Source: Phoronis australis
Taxonomy: Eukaryota > Phoronida > Phoronidae
Assembly: GCA_002633005.1 (NCBI GenBank)
Contig: NMRA01000280.1
Span: 16,080 to 80,079 of the forward strand
Direction: 5' to 3'
DNA: 64,000 bases
Both the position numbers and the translations under genes were made by a program. This document shows, piece after piece, positions 28,201 to 40,200 of the stretch (the first letter of the stretch is position 1; every line of letters starts with the position of its first letter). The notes below the pieces were generated by a model. The model made no database searches. It was not told the origin of the DNA and worked only from the letters and a program-made list of their open reading frames with translations.

Positions 28201-31200
28201 TATTGCTATATGTTGTTGGCTATGTAAAACTCCCACAGTGTTGTATTTTCACACAAAACAACATTTTTGCCCAGCAAACCCTGGTGTCTTCATGCCTCAC
28301 CAAAGTTTCAAGGAATTGTGATTACGAAATACCATAGTGTATTTAACCATGTCATTTTGTGATTATACGGTATTTTCCTGAACTTTTGCCCATTCTTGAT
28401 TTTTATGCATCCATGTATCTCTTCAATAAGCAGCCTTCCACTGGATCTTCTGTGGGGATTGCTGTCTGTCACTGTAGGCAATTTAATCTGAGGTGTAGTA
28501 TAAGAATTAGTGCACACTGGAAAATCAGTAGTGCTTGGTAAATGTTCATTCTTCAAACATCGACTATGCAGTGTAATGCAGTGTCAACACTATTGGAAAA
28601 TAGTCCTCTTGCCTAATTCCTTAAAGTCTTTAACTTAAAATGCCAATGTGGCTCCAGTATCCGAAAATATTTAATAAATAAAAGCATAATTTCGATACCT
28701 TTTCGTTATATTTTTTTCGCCTTTCGTACCACAATCGTTTTTTCCTGTATTTGAACCTGTTCAGTGAGCAGATAATCACCGACTGTCATCGGTTATTTCC
28801 GTACCCACATTTCAAGCTCGTCAGTTCAGGAACTAATGTCCTGAACGCCGCCATTTTTCCTTGTAATTTAATGCGCTATCGCTTGTTCGAAAAGTCTTCA
28901 TTATTTTGTTTTATTAGTTATATCTCGTGATTCGTTTGTATGTATAGTGTATTTATAGTTCGTAGTTAGTGGTCTTTAAATTTTTTTGGAATGTTACTCG
29001 TGCTTTTTGTTTATTATGTTAAAATATCATTGGTGTTTAATTCTTGTTACGTAGGGCGGTCGAACCTAGAAACCAATATGAGTTGAACCAATTTTTTTTT
29101 CGTTTTGAAAAAGTACTTTGCTTTCATTCAGGAAAGATAATGCATCGTACTCAGTAAAAATAGAAAAAGTATCAAAATCGGGGCAAGCAGTGCAAAGTTA
29201 TTGCAATTTTTTGGCGAAATTTAGGTCACTTTGTTTGGATGGGGTTGGCCATCTTGGATGACAGCGAGATAAGTTATGAGTTTAAAACTTTGTGTAATTT
29301 TTTTTCGCCAACAATTTACGGTGAAATCTAGTGAGACATATCTTTACTTACTATTTCAGACTCGCAGTTGTTACTTATTACCGTAAGTGATAAATGTGCT
29401 CACAATTTCCATTGCACTTAGTCTTATTTCTGTCGGTACCAACATCATGGCGACTTTTGCTGAACTGAAAGGCATGTTCAACCGGTCACTTTGTAATTTG
29501 TGAAGATTTAAAGGACAATGCCACCCAAAAAACAAAACATATTTTGTATCAATTTAGATCGAGTAGTTGTACTCGACAACGTCACGTTCGGTTACGTTAC
29601 CTGACACCTGACGGCAGACTGAGGTGTTGAAATTATCCAATGACGTCATTGGTTTCAAACGCAGTCTGTTCAGCAGTTCACAACATGGGTTACAGGTGTC
29701 AGCTTATCGCTTGAATTCATCGTTTAACACCAATAAATTATCAAACTTCGATGTAAAACCCTTAAAAATACACCGAGTTTTTATGAAAACGTGTTGTTTT
29801 ATTTCGCGGTTACGGATTTACTGGAATTTGGACACACCGTAGCCTGCAAAGGTCGGCAGGCCAATTTACCAAGGTCCGTAGCACTGATGAGTTCGGAGAT
29901 AAATTCGAAGTATTCTTCCGTGAAATACAGACAGGAGAACATAGATCTGTGTTGTTATACATGTGATTTTTTTAGCTCTAAACACACAAAACGCTTGTCA
30001 TCCCGGCCAATGGCTCGGAACCCGATCAGGCCCGTTGCGGCCGGACTTACTCGTTATCCCGGCCAGTGGCTCGAAACCCGATCAGGCCCGTCGCTGCCGC
30101 CGGAACTGGCACGAATATAAACCAGCTTGAGTTGAAAACTAAACCTCCAGTCACGAAAAGACTATTATAATAGTGAGCCAAAGAAATAACGTGCACGTAA
30201 TTATTTAATGTGAATTAGCCACGAAACTGAAAATCTACTTACTTGTCGGGGGCCGCGATGTCGGGTTGCCCTTCCACAGACCGTCAGGGCAAAGGTGGTA
30301 CAGTAACAATGATTTGAATAATGTATTTGTATTTCTAAAATAAAGATTCCCCTAACATGTGACCATATCATATAAAATCGAGTAATTGTTTCACAACAGC
30401 TTTATGTCAGCAAACACAGAATTAGCATGCGCTCTCACTTCCTCGGTGCCCGGTCAATTACCTTTGTTGCCGGCATCAAAAGCCGGTAACGCAGTGGTTT
30501 ATTCATTGCTGGCTTCTCAAAACATTTGCACTCACGAGCACTCCAAGGCATTACAAATTGTATCTAATGAGACTTTGTTTCAGCTTTATATAAGCATTGG
30601 TTAGGATGAGAATAATTCATTTTGAAACAGAACGCAGAATAATAAACGTCTACTAATAAACGGCATCTCGCCCCGTGCCAATCCCGACTTAGTCAAGAGC
30701 TCAGGTGACGAAGACTTCACGGGTCGGATCGTTAGGTTTCACAGACTGAGTTCGAACCGGAATACACTGATCAAAATATACTTAAGAGACGCCGTGAACT
30801 TGCACAGGCAACGAAACATATGGATAATTCTTTGGTAAGCCAGAATTCATCAGAGAAATTACTGTCGACGAAATGCCGGCCACAGACACGGAGATGTTTC
30901 ACGGCCTCGTACTTGCTATGAACAGCCTTCCTTTCATTCTTCACTACCGCGAACCACTTCCTAGGCATTTCGAGGAAGTCGAAAAAACGATATACCCGCT
31001 TTCTTCGCAGCTTAATAGTTCGGACAAGCGGGAACGATGCACCGCAATATATTGGCATTTACTCTGCAGACGTCGCTGCATCGTTTCTCACCTTCCTCAC
31101 AGGTTAACGCAACACCTCTCGGCAAGGTGAGATCGACCGTATAAGAGGCGATATTGATATAGACCGATTAAGACGGTAAAAAAGACTAATTAAATCGGGT

Positions 31201-34200
31201 GGCATTCTCCTTTAACGTTGATACATTTTGACAATCGTTACATATAAGGAACTTTGTTCAATTTTCATGTTTTTGTGCAAAAAGATAAGGTCTATTCGAA
31301 TTACCGTAAACGTTCGGGTTAACGCCCTGGGCGGTTAAATTGGCAAACCCAAAAAATCGGGGGTGGGCGGTTAACCAGACATGGGCGCTTAAACGTGAAA
31401 CTTCAAAAAATCCAGGGTGGGCGGTTAACCGAACATGGGCGCTTATCATAGTGCGACAGGCAAGCGCCCTGGGTGGTTAATCTTACCTTGTGATCTAAGT
31501 ACCCACACCACACACGTAGTCGTAGGCCTACTCGGAACGCGTAGCACTTTCAAAGAGCGTTATCGTCACGTCGCCACATGACGGGAAAATGTCATAACAG
31601 CGGATGATCCTAACAAAGGTTATCATGCCCTCAGATTAGTTATTCACTATTAAATTTACAGAATTGCTGAGTAATAGCCCCGTGCCGTCCTGCGGTCTTG
31701 TTATTTAGCCCTGTAGTGTAGAGCGCAGACGACCAGTGACCACGCAGCCTCTACTTGGATTGCAACTATTTCATCTTGCTAAAGTGCGCGCGTGCAAGCT
31801 TCACGTGTTGCAGAGGTCACAGCAGACATCAGATTTATGGTTACAGTCTCGTACTAGCTGCCAAGTTCATAGTCAGAGAGCAGTTTTAAAATTGGTTGTA
31901 ATAAAAGTTTGAAAACCTTAATTCAGGTTTTTTTTGTGTTTGGGATGTTTATAGTCAACACTCCGTGACTCAATGACATTTTCAGCGTATGGTTCTGTGG
32001 CTTGCTGTTTTATCTCGACTGCCCGGCATTGCTCACTTGCCGTTGCGCCAAACATGCTCGGCAAAGAAGTAGGCCCAAGACAAGAATCGGGGTTAAGCGG
32101 CCGTGTGCCACTCGTCAATCAAGAATAAAATTTCGAGCCACGGCATAAATATGTGATAAAACGCTACAAAACAGCGATGTTTCAATTCATAAACGATCAC
32201 CTTACCAAACTTCGTGGTGGAAAAACATTTATTTTTCATGCAAGATGTCCAGATTATCCTATTTATATCACTTGCAATATCGCACTGCGGCACTGTTCGG
32301 TCCCGTTGTTAGCGCGCAATGTCTCAGTCGGCTGACAATCGTGACTTGGAAATGCCGTCAAGTAATATAACGGCCTCTTTCAATATGCATCTCGTTTTTT
32401 ATGGCCAAAGATAGCGGCGGGATTCAGCACGCGCGTAGGGCCTACGTGCGAGTCACCTGTCAATCACATGTTGGTGTCAAGGTAACATGCACTCCAAAGT
32501 GTGGGAACTTGCGCGCGTGCACCACTACAAAGTCACACATCAAAAGAGAATAGCGACAGTCCTAAGTAACAGAAACGGGCGTGACTATATACTTTTAACC
32601 ATTGTCTCATTTCTCTGGCCTGATTTTTTCGAATATATGTTTTATCAAGTACACTGCAGACGAAAACTCAGCGCGGCAGACAAAGTCGCTGAAAGCGGAG
32701 GTTTTGACGCCGGCGGCGTTCTTAAACTTTGCAAACATGGGAAGAAAATAAAGTGACAAAAACGTTCAAGTATTATATTTTGAAGTGAGTCCATGACCCA
32801 AGACAATAACTCGTTACTTGTATAATTGCAATTCACATTGATAAACCACCGTCTCGGAGGCCCGGCGTCGTTGCGCTCATTGTGATCATCGTTCTTTTTC
32901 TAAAAGTCGGGGAATCGCGCATTTCCTTAGCACTGGGCGCTAAATCTTCATTCTTTAAAAGTCGGGGATGGGCGCTTAACCGAGAGGTGGGCGGTTAAAT
33001 CGAAAATCCACCTAAAGTAGGGGGTGGGCGGTTAACTGAGCATGGGCGTTAACCCGAACGTTTACGGTATTTTACTGTGAGTTTCCCATTCAGGTGATCT
33101 TACACTAAGCTAAAAAATAGTTGCAATAATTTTGAGATGGTTTTTTGTTTGACTGTCAACTGCTGTTCAAGGCTTCATTAAGTGTCACAAAATGATTCAT
33201 ATTTTTCTAAATTTTAAATCTAAATTGCTTTAAAATCATGTTTTGTAACTTGTTGTTTTCTTAATTCAAGCTATCAAGTCAACAATATTATGAAGAATCT
33301 TAATTAGAGAAATAGGCTATATTGGATTGTGAAGCTTCAAGCCTCCAATTCTTGTTACTTGCAACTTTATGTTTTTTAAATCATGTAAGGAAACAGTATT
33401 CGCTCACCATGGTAATAGTTACGTGCATGTCCACTTTCATATCATGAAAACTTGTGCTGTTGGACAGTGTTTGTAATGCTTAAATGTTATAAATTACTGT
33501 GCATTCTAAGTTACTTATTATGGTATCAGGTTGAATCATTTTGGCTTACATAGCGTTCCTATACTGAGATTATTTCAGTTTTGACTGTTGTCTAGTAGAT
33601 ATAAATGTCAACTACCTTCAAAGTCTTTAAGTAGTAATACACTTTATTCACGTTAAGACAAATTACGATTAAATAAAATTAGGGCTTATGGAAACTCTGT
33701 GAAGAAACTGAAGCCAAATTAAAGAGTTCCGACTGAAAGCACTTGATTTTGATTTGAACTATGGAATGCCTAAATGATTAAATCATAATCGTCCTCTGAT
33801 TTGTTCTTTCATTTCAATGATTAAGTTACCAAAGCATGATATGATATAATTAGCTTGCCATACATAATATGTTCACTAGCATCTTCACGCTTCTTGATGC
33901 CTTGGGTTCACTATTATTTCAATAGATTAATACATCAATTTAAAAATCATCGCACAGTTGAAAACCACGTTCACTGGAAGTTTTTCATTTCATGGGTTCT
34001 TGCAATTCTGTTATTGAGATTTCCACCTTCACTCAAATTACAATTATCAATGTGGTTCAGTTGTAAGGTCACTTCTTTCGTACTCACTACTTAATAAATG
34101 AAAAATGATAACATTTTGTATTGGACTTGTCATACTTATGTGCTCGAATGAGCCCTCTATTTGGAGAAATGGAAAAAGGTTTGCCTCAGGCAGAGAAGCA

Positions 34201-37200
34201 AGAACTCCGAAAAAAGTAGAAAACGAGACAAAAGTCCACTAGAAGGCAGGAAGTACCAAAATTTGGCTTCTGCAATTCATAGCTCTGAACATACCCAGTG
34301 AACCTTATAGTAAAAGGTACACATTCACAAAAAATCGAGCCCTCCAATTTTTAGGCTTGGTGTACTTATGCAAAGTCTGGGCAAATCTCACTTGAAAGCC
34401 CACAACTTTGCACAGTTCACCAGAAGACCCCAAGTTTTAAAGAAACCTCGTTTGAGCGACTACTGTGGCCAAGGACCAGGTAGGCCTAAGGGTAGTCTTG
34501 GGGCAAAGCTGTATACTAACAAGCTGTATTTTGACGATATGTCGTCATACTCAGCTACCGGTAGCTGGCACTAGAGGCTAGCTAACCTAAGGGCTGCCGC
34601 GGCAGTGTTGCACTGGACTAACCGGCCCGTAATTTTATGCAAGTGTCTGCTAACAGACACTGCTCCTGTCGCACAGACGGCGTATTCTAAGCCTGGGTTC
34701 CTGAATGAATTGTACTTCCGGGTTCGCGGTAAGTTCTATCGCAAGCTCCGCCCCTGCGAAATATCCACAAACAAACAATAAGAATTACCACGCAACGTGT
34801 TGTTTGTCGGGTAAAATGGCAGCTTCGAAACGAAGGTGTTTCAAGAATGCTGCGTTCTAGTTGGTCAGTTAAGCCGTCACTCAAAATCCAGGCGATAGGT
34901 CAATTGTGAGTGGCGCGTTTACTTAAACTTATATGGGGTAGGTACTTCTTAGCTCCTTATAACATCATCTAACCATGTAATAAGGGTTAAGGTCTGTGTG
35001 CTTCTTGAACTTTGAGTTGGGTATAGGTCACCATTGTATTGTCACAGAAGAGATGTATGGTTACAGTTCATCAACCCAGATTAAGGTTCTCCTGTTATCT
35101 GTTGTTAGCAGATGAAACTGCGCTGTCAGAATGGTATTTCTTTATGAATCCCTCAGTGAAGCCATGCCGCTGTGCCATCTAGTGGCTATATCTACATAAT
35201 TCCATTGAGGATCTTAAGCTGTGTTCCTAAAGCAGGGCTAGTTGAATTACACACATGGTCCATGGTTTCAACTTCTGCATGCATAAGGTGTGCAACGTAG
35301 CGTACTGGCAAAGAGCTAGGTAGATTAAACAATCCAAATCGAATTGCACTCTATGGAGAAGCATGCAGTAATAAAATGTTGGTTTCTCTTAAGATAAGTA
35401 CATGACCAAAGCAGCTCTGGGTAATATTTATTCTGGTATATTTATGCCTCATAAATAAGTGAATGCTGCAGAGTTGTTTGGATGTGAAAGTTTCAGATTA
35501 TTCACGAGGTTATCTTTACTACTGGGGATCTATTGGCTTCCGTTGTCAATCGATGCCAGTGTGATTGGTGATAGTAATAAGTTGCGACTATGATATTAAG
35601 TCTTTAATGGGTAAAATTTATTACTTGCGTTTTCTTTATATAAAATGAATGTGGGGTACATGAATTTCGTGTTCCACGCAACATGGATTTTTATTTTATG
35701 AATAACTACAACATCGTGGCATCTGACGTACAATACAGTAAAACTCATTTTCATATTACTGCATTGATTCATACATTTATTACATGTTTGATTGCCAGGC
35801 TCCCTGGACTACTTGTTGAATACATTTGGAAACACTGTGGAGATGAAGAAGATAATTAACCTTTTGACCTATGACCTGCCTACTGTGTTTGAAGAGGCCT
35901 TGGTTGATGTTGTCTTTGACCTTGTTGTGGTATGTGTGTACAAACCTGGACAGCATGATGTTTCAATCACACTCGCATTATCTATGTCTTGATGGGGTCA
36001 TATTAAATAGAGTCATCTATCTTACACCTTGTGCTATGGTCTTTGGCTGTCTACGCTAAATGGTGCTTTCAAGAAATTCAAGTTACCTATAATAGCCAAC
36101 ATCCTACGTGCACCTCCTAAGCCGTGAGAGTGCGAAAACCATTTTCGCTTGGCCCACTTTCAAATTCTGATGTGTATGAAAGGCAGTTTCTGTCATTCTT
36201 GGAAATTTTGTGATATTGGAAGTTTTTAATGATAAATTTGTTGATCACATTGTGCAATGTAGTATTTATTTGGTGAAAAACTGTGAAAATAAATTGAAAT
36301 TCCAATAGCTGCCTTGAATCCTACATCCAAATCACTAGTTGCCTGTTGGAGCTGGCAGTTTGAACGTTTCCAAACAATTGATTCTGTTGTCATTCGGTGA
36401 TGGAGGTATAGTATAGGATTGCCATATAATGTCGTGTTATTCCAGTTGGGCAAGTTCACTAGAGCACTGCAGCATGAGGATGCATGTGACCATTCGTCCA
36501 GCCTATATAGTGTGATTGGTGACAACCCCCTGACTCGGCTGGTCTGTAGCTTGGACACTGCCAAGCTGGAGAAGGAATTGGCCAATCTGGCTGCCAACAA
36601 TAAGATGGTTAAGGCTCTCTACCAACTGGTAGGTATTGGGACATGGAGTGTTTTTGTTCAATGCTGATTTCCTTGTGAGGTGCTGGACTTTTTTTGAATG
36701 GAGTGTGTGACTAGGTCAACCTCTTAAGGATTTCCTATGAATAAGACTGCCCTTTCCTCATGAATATTGTTCCTAAAAGAGGGACACTTTTGTGGGCAAT
36801 ATGTCTGTGAAAAAAATAAACGATTGTCTAAACGACACTATCCTATGCTTAAAATACCCAATTTGTCACTTTTATTTCTCCACCTATAAGATACCTCGAA
36901 TACCTTGTTACTATTGAGAAAAAGGCGATAATGGGGAATTGACCTTTTGAAGGTTTATCCCGGCACACCAGCTGAAGGAGACTACATAAGCAGGACCATG
37001 TCAATCCTCAAAAGCTTACATGTATATTGATTCAGATCCAATGTCTTGCTGAATGATTGCCACAACCACCTGCACTTGGGGGTCGTTACAGCAGGGCATT
37101 GTACCATGTAAAACATTTTGAAGTTGTTTCGGTCATTTTGAGTGTGCGACCCCAGCCAGACTAATTATAATAACAGTTTGCAGATGGAAAGAAGAATGTA

Positions 37201-40200
37201 AATCCATCATGTGTTCTAGAGTAAGAGGGATGGGTTCAGTTGAAAACTATATGTAGGAATAGACAAGAGGCATTAGGAACAGCTACAGTGAGTGGCCCAG
37301 CAACATACCGTTTGCAAAATACTGTAGGCGCATGTCAATACCTCGGCGTTGCTCTTGTTCAATTTTCACGTTGTGAGTGCTCATAACTTTTTCAAAAATT
37401 TGGCTGATCTTGATTAATCTTTAGTACAGAACCTGAAAATGGCAAAGAAGGTACTATTCTTATATTTTATGGAAAAGTGAGGAAACTAATTTCCCTGCCC
37501 ACTGTATTGTGTCCTTAAAAGGTTCCTGAAGTGCGATAACATGCATTTTTAGTGTCATTTAATTTATGGATGAAGTCTGTATCAGAAATCCCATCTTTGT
37601 TATTCTTACACTTTTTTGTAAAAAAAGCATTTTTCCAATGTTAATTCCTATTGGCTAACGCGCGTCTGACATATCACGGAGGCTGCACCATGGGTGAAGG
37701 CTGCTGAGATAAATCAAGCTTATTATGTATATAGCTCATTGGGTGAATGCCTCTCGGCTACAGAACTGTGCTTAAAGGCGAAGGCAACCTTTTTCCATGT
37801 CATTTTGAGCTAAAATAAGGTTAGTTGATTATCCTAGACATATTTTTCATTTAATTACAGCTTTTCGTAATTTTATTAATTACTCGTCGGCTTTTCCGGA
37901 AGTGACGTTTTAGGAGGCAAGCGCTTCCCGCCACTTGGTTTTGCGTTGAGCTTACTGTGCGAATCTGTTCTATTCTACTTTTGTTTTGTGCTATTTTTCA
38001 CCAATTGTCGCCACCACTTTCCATCGGCGAGTATTCTGCGGCAAGATAGGTTAGTAGAGAACTCAACTGCGTTGGATTTAGGGATTGTTTAGTGTGTTGT
38101 AAGCTGAAAATGGCTGGAGTCGGTGACCCGTATCACAGTGACAGTAGTGTGAGTGACGGAGACCTTGTTCACAGCAGTGGTGACGAGGAATTTTTTCACG
38201 GACATTCAGTGGGTGGGTACATGTTTGAGCCCGAGTACAACGAGGCAGAGTACACACAGGCACAGGCAGCTGTTGAGAGAAACGAGGCGGCTACTGAAGA
38301 CAGACGTGGTGACACATCTTGGTGCAAATGCACTGTGTGCGTTGTTATGCCTACCTCAATTGAATGCTTGTGCTGTTCCGAGTTCCACATCAATTATCTT
38401 TTTGGTCTCTTCCTCCATTAGAGTGTATGTGGTATACTTGGCGGACCGCCCTGGTGAGTCAGACAAGTTCTCCTTCTCCATGAATTCCGCCACCAACTCG
38501 AGATGTTGTGACATGTATGCGTCATTGACAACTGGTATTAAATAGGAATTCTGAATGTTGTTGAATGTTGTTTTCGAAAAAAAACTTGACTTTTCCAAAG
38601 TCCATCATTGTCTTCACCGACTGAAACGTGTTTCCAGTGAAGAGCACACCACTGGACATGGTTAAGTGGACCTCCGGCATACCACGGACAGAGGAACAAC
38701 TGTCCCACTTGCCAGAGTGTCCCGTGACACACTCCCACTGGATGGTGACCTGAGCACCCAAACTGCTTACATTGTGTCGTGTGACTCCCTCGCCACACAC
38801 CTGGCACCTTCTAAATAGCTCCAACACTTTAGACAAGTCCACAATAAACTTATCAAAGTTTGGCTCACCGATCTGTTCACTGGACGACGAACTGTCCTCT
38901 TCACTGGGTGTCGAACTGGGCCTGTAATCACTCCCACTACTCAATATCGCTGCAGGGCTGCTTAGAGGCTCTGGGCTGGAGAAAACAGCACAGGGCGAAT
39001 CACTACTGGTTCCAGGAATTGCACGCTCTGGGGTACGTTCGGAGGCACGGGTGACAGTAGATGAAGTGCCTCCACTGGCTCCAGTCACTGTACTGGCCAC
39101 AGCTCGCGAGGCTTCTCGCTTCAAAAACGCACTTCTCGGGGGTGGCGACGGGGCACTGCCGGGAATCAACACAGACGGAATGGCATCCTTCTTCAAGCGT
39201 TGTTTCGCGGGGACCTTCATCAGTTCAGCGTACAAATCCCTTTCGTAATCGGACGGCAGAAAGTGCTTGCCACACACACGGTAATTCTCCACTGCTTTGT
39301 ACGTTGCGTGGACGGGTAACGCTGCGTTCTTCACACGAACGAGCCAAGTACGGCGAAGTGTGTCATCCATCGGAAAGCGATGCAAAGGCACTCCCAAAGC
39401 GCGCGTGAGCCGATAATTACTACATCCCGGTACGCAGCAACAGTGTGGCATGTTGACTGACTAGTAAATGAAAGCGAACGACGACGGAACTTAACACAAC
39501 CGAGGTAGAACAATGACTGACTCGGCAGCTCTCACAGTCAGACTATGTGAAAAGAAATTGGCGGGAAGCGCTTGCCTCCTAAAACGTCACTTCCGGAAAA
39601 GCGGACGAATAATTAATAAAATTACGAAAAGCTGTAATTAAGTGAAAAATATGTCTAGGATAACCAACCAACCTTATTTTAGCTCAAAATGACATGGAAA
39701 AAGGTTGCCTTCGCCTTTAATGTGTATAATTCGTCTGCGATCTCGGCTCTCAAAAGTTCATAATACAACTTGACTTAACTGCGGTGTAGTGTTGACTAGT
39801 GGAACGATGCCGTTCTTGGGGTACCGACCATTAAAGGGCCCTGACCGGACTGTGTTGCCTTACCTTGGTGAAAGGTGTATACTAAACATCCAGCAATCGT
39901 TGCACCGATGTGGGTAAAAACTGATCAAATAAAATCTCTGACACAAAATTAGTGTCATTAGAAATTACACTCTTCCTTGAGTAAACTAAATTACTTACTG
40001 GTGTTCTGCTGTTCACTCTGCTGCTAAAATTTGGGTGCGCTCTTTAAGGTCGGCTTTTGGCGCCGTCACCTGTTGCCTTATTGGCCAGTTCCGTTCCCCA
40101 AGTTGTTCTTCTTCCAAGTATAACAAGCGATCAAACTCTTCTTCGAAATTGTGTACATGTCACAACAAATTATTGGAGCTGATTTCATTTCCTTACACAT

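Larger units (their letters stand above)
29512..31211. mobile_element. Kolobok-type DNA transposon 3 (1.7 kb, divergent family)
   Basis: TTAA at 29508-29511 and 31212-31215, with 15-bp inverted termini AGGA[C/G]AATGCCACCC (29512-29526, 31197-31211) whose beginning resembles the other Kolobok ends. It contains a degraded THAP-like ORF on the minus strand and a 50-bp-scale direct repeat at about 29999-30110. Located in intron 10 of gene A. Confidence 0.65.
28132..35798. other. Intron 10 of gene A
   Basis: 28132-29507 and 33710-34130 show nothing recognisable; Kolobok 3, the TA-flanked element, a LINE end and a dispersed repeat fill much of the rest. A CTCF-like GCCATCTAGTGGCTA (one mismatch) occurs alone at 35174. 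Confidence 0.5.
37776..39716. mobile_element. Kolobok-type DNA transposon 1 (1.94 kb, internally deleted)
   Basis: Flanked by TTAA direct repeats (37772-37775, 39717-39720) and bounded by near-perfect 158-bp terminal inverted repeats (37776-37933 and 39559-39716) starting AGGCGAAGGCAACC. TTAA target sites plus a THAP transposase define the Kolobok group. It carries a THAP/transposase remnant on the minus strand and a second ORF on the plus strand, meeting near 38383. The near-identity of the repeats suggests recent movement. It sits in intron 12 of gene A. Confidence 0.85.
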
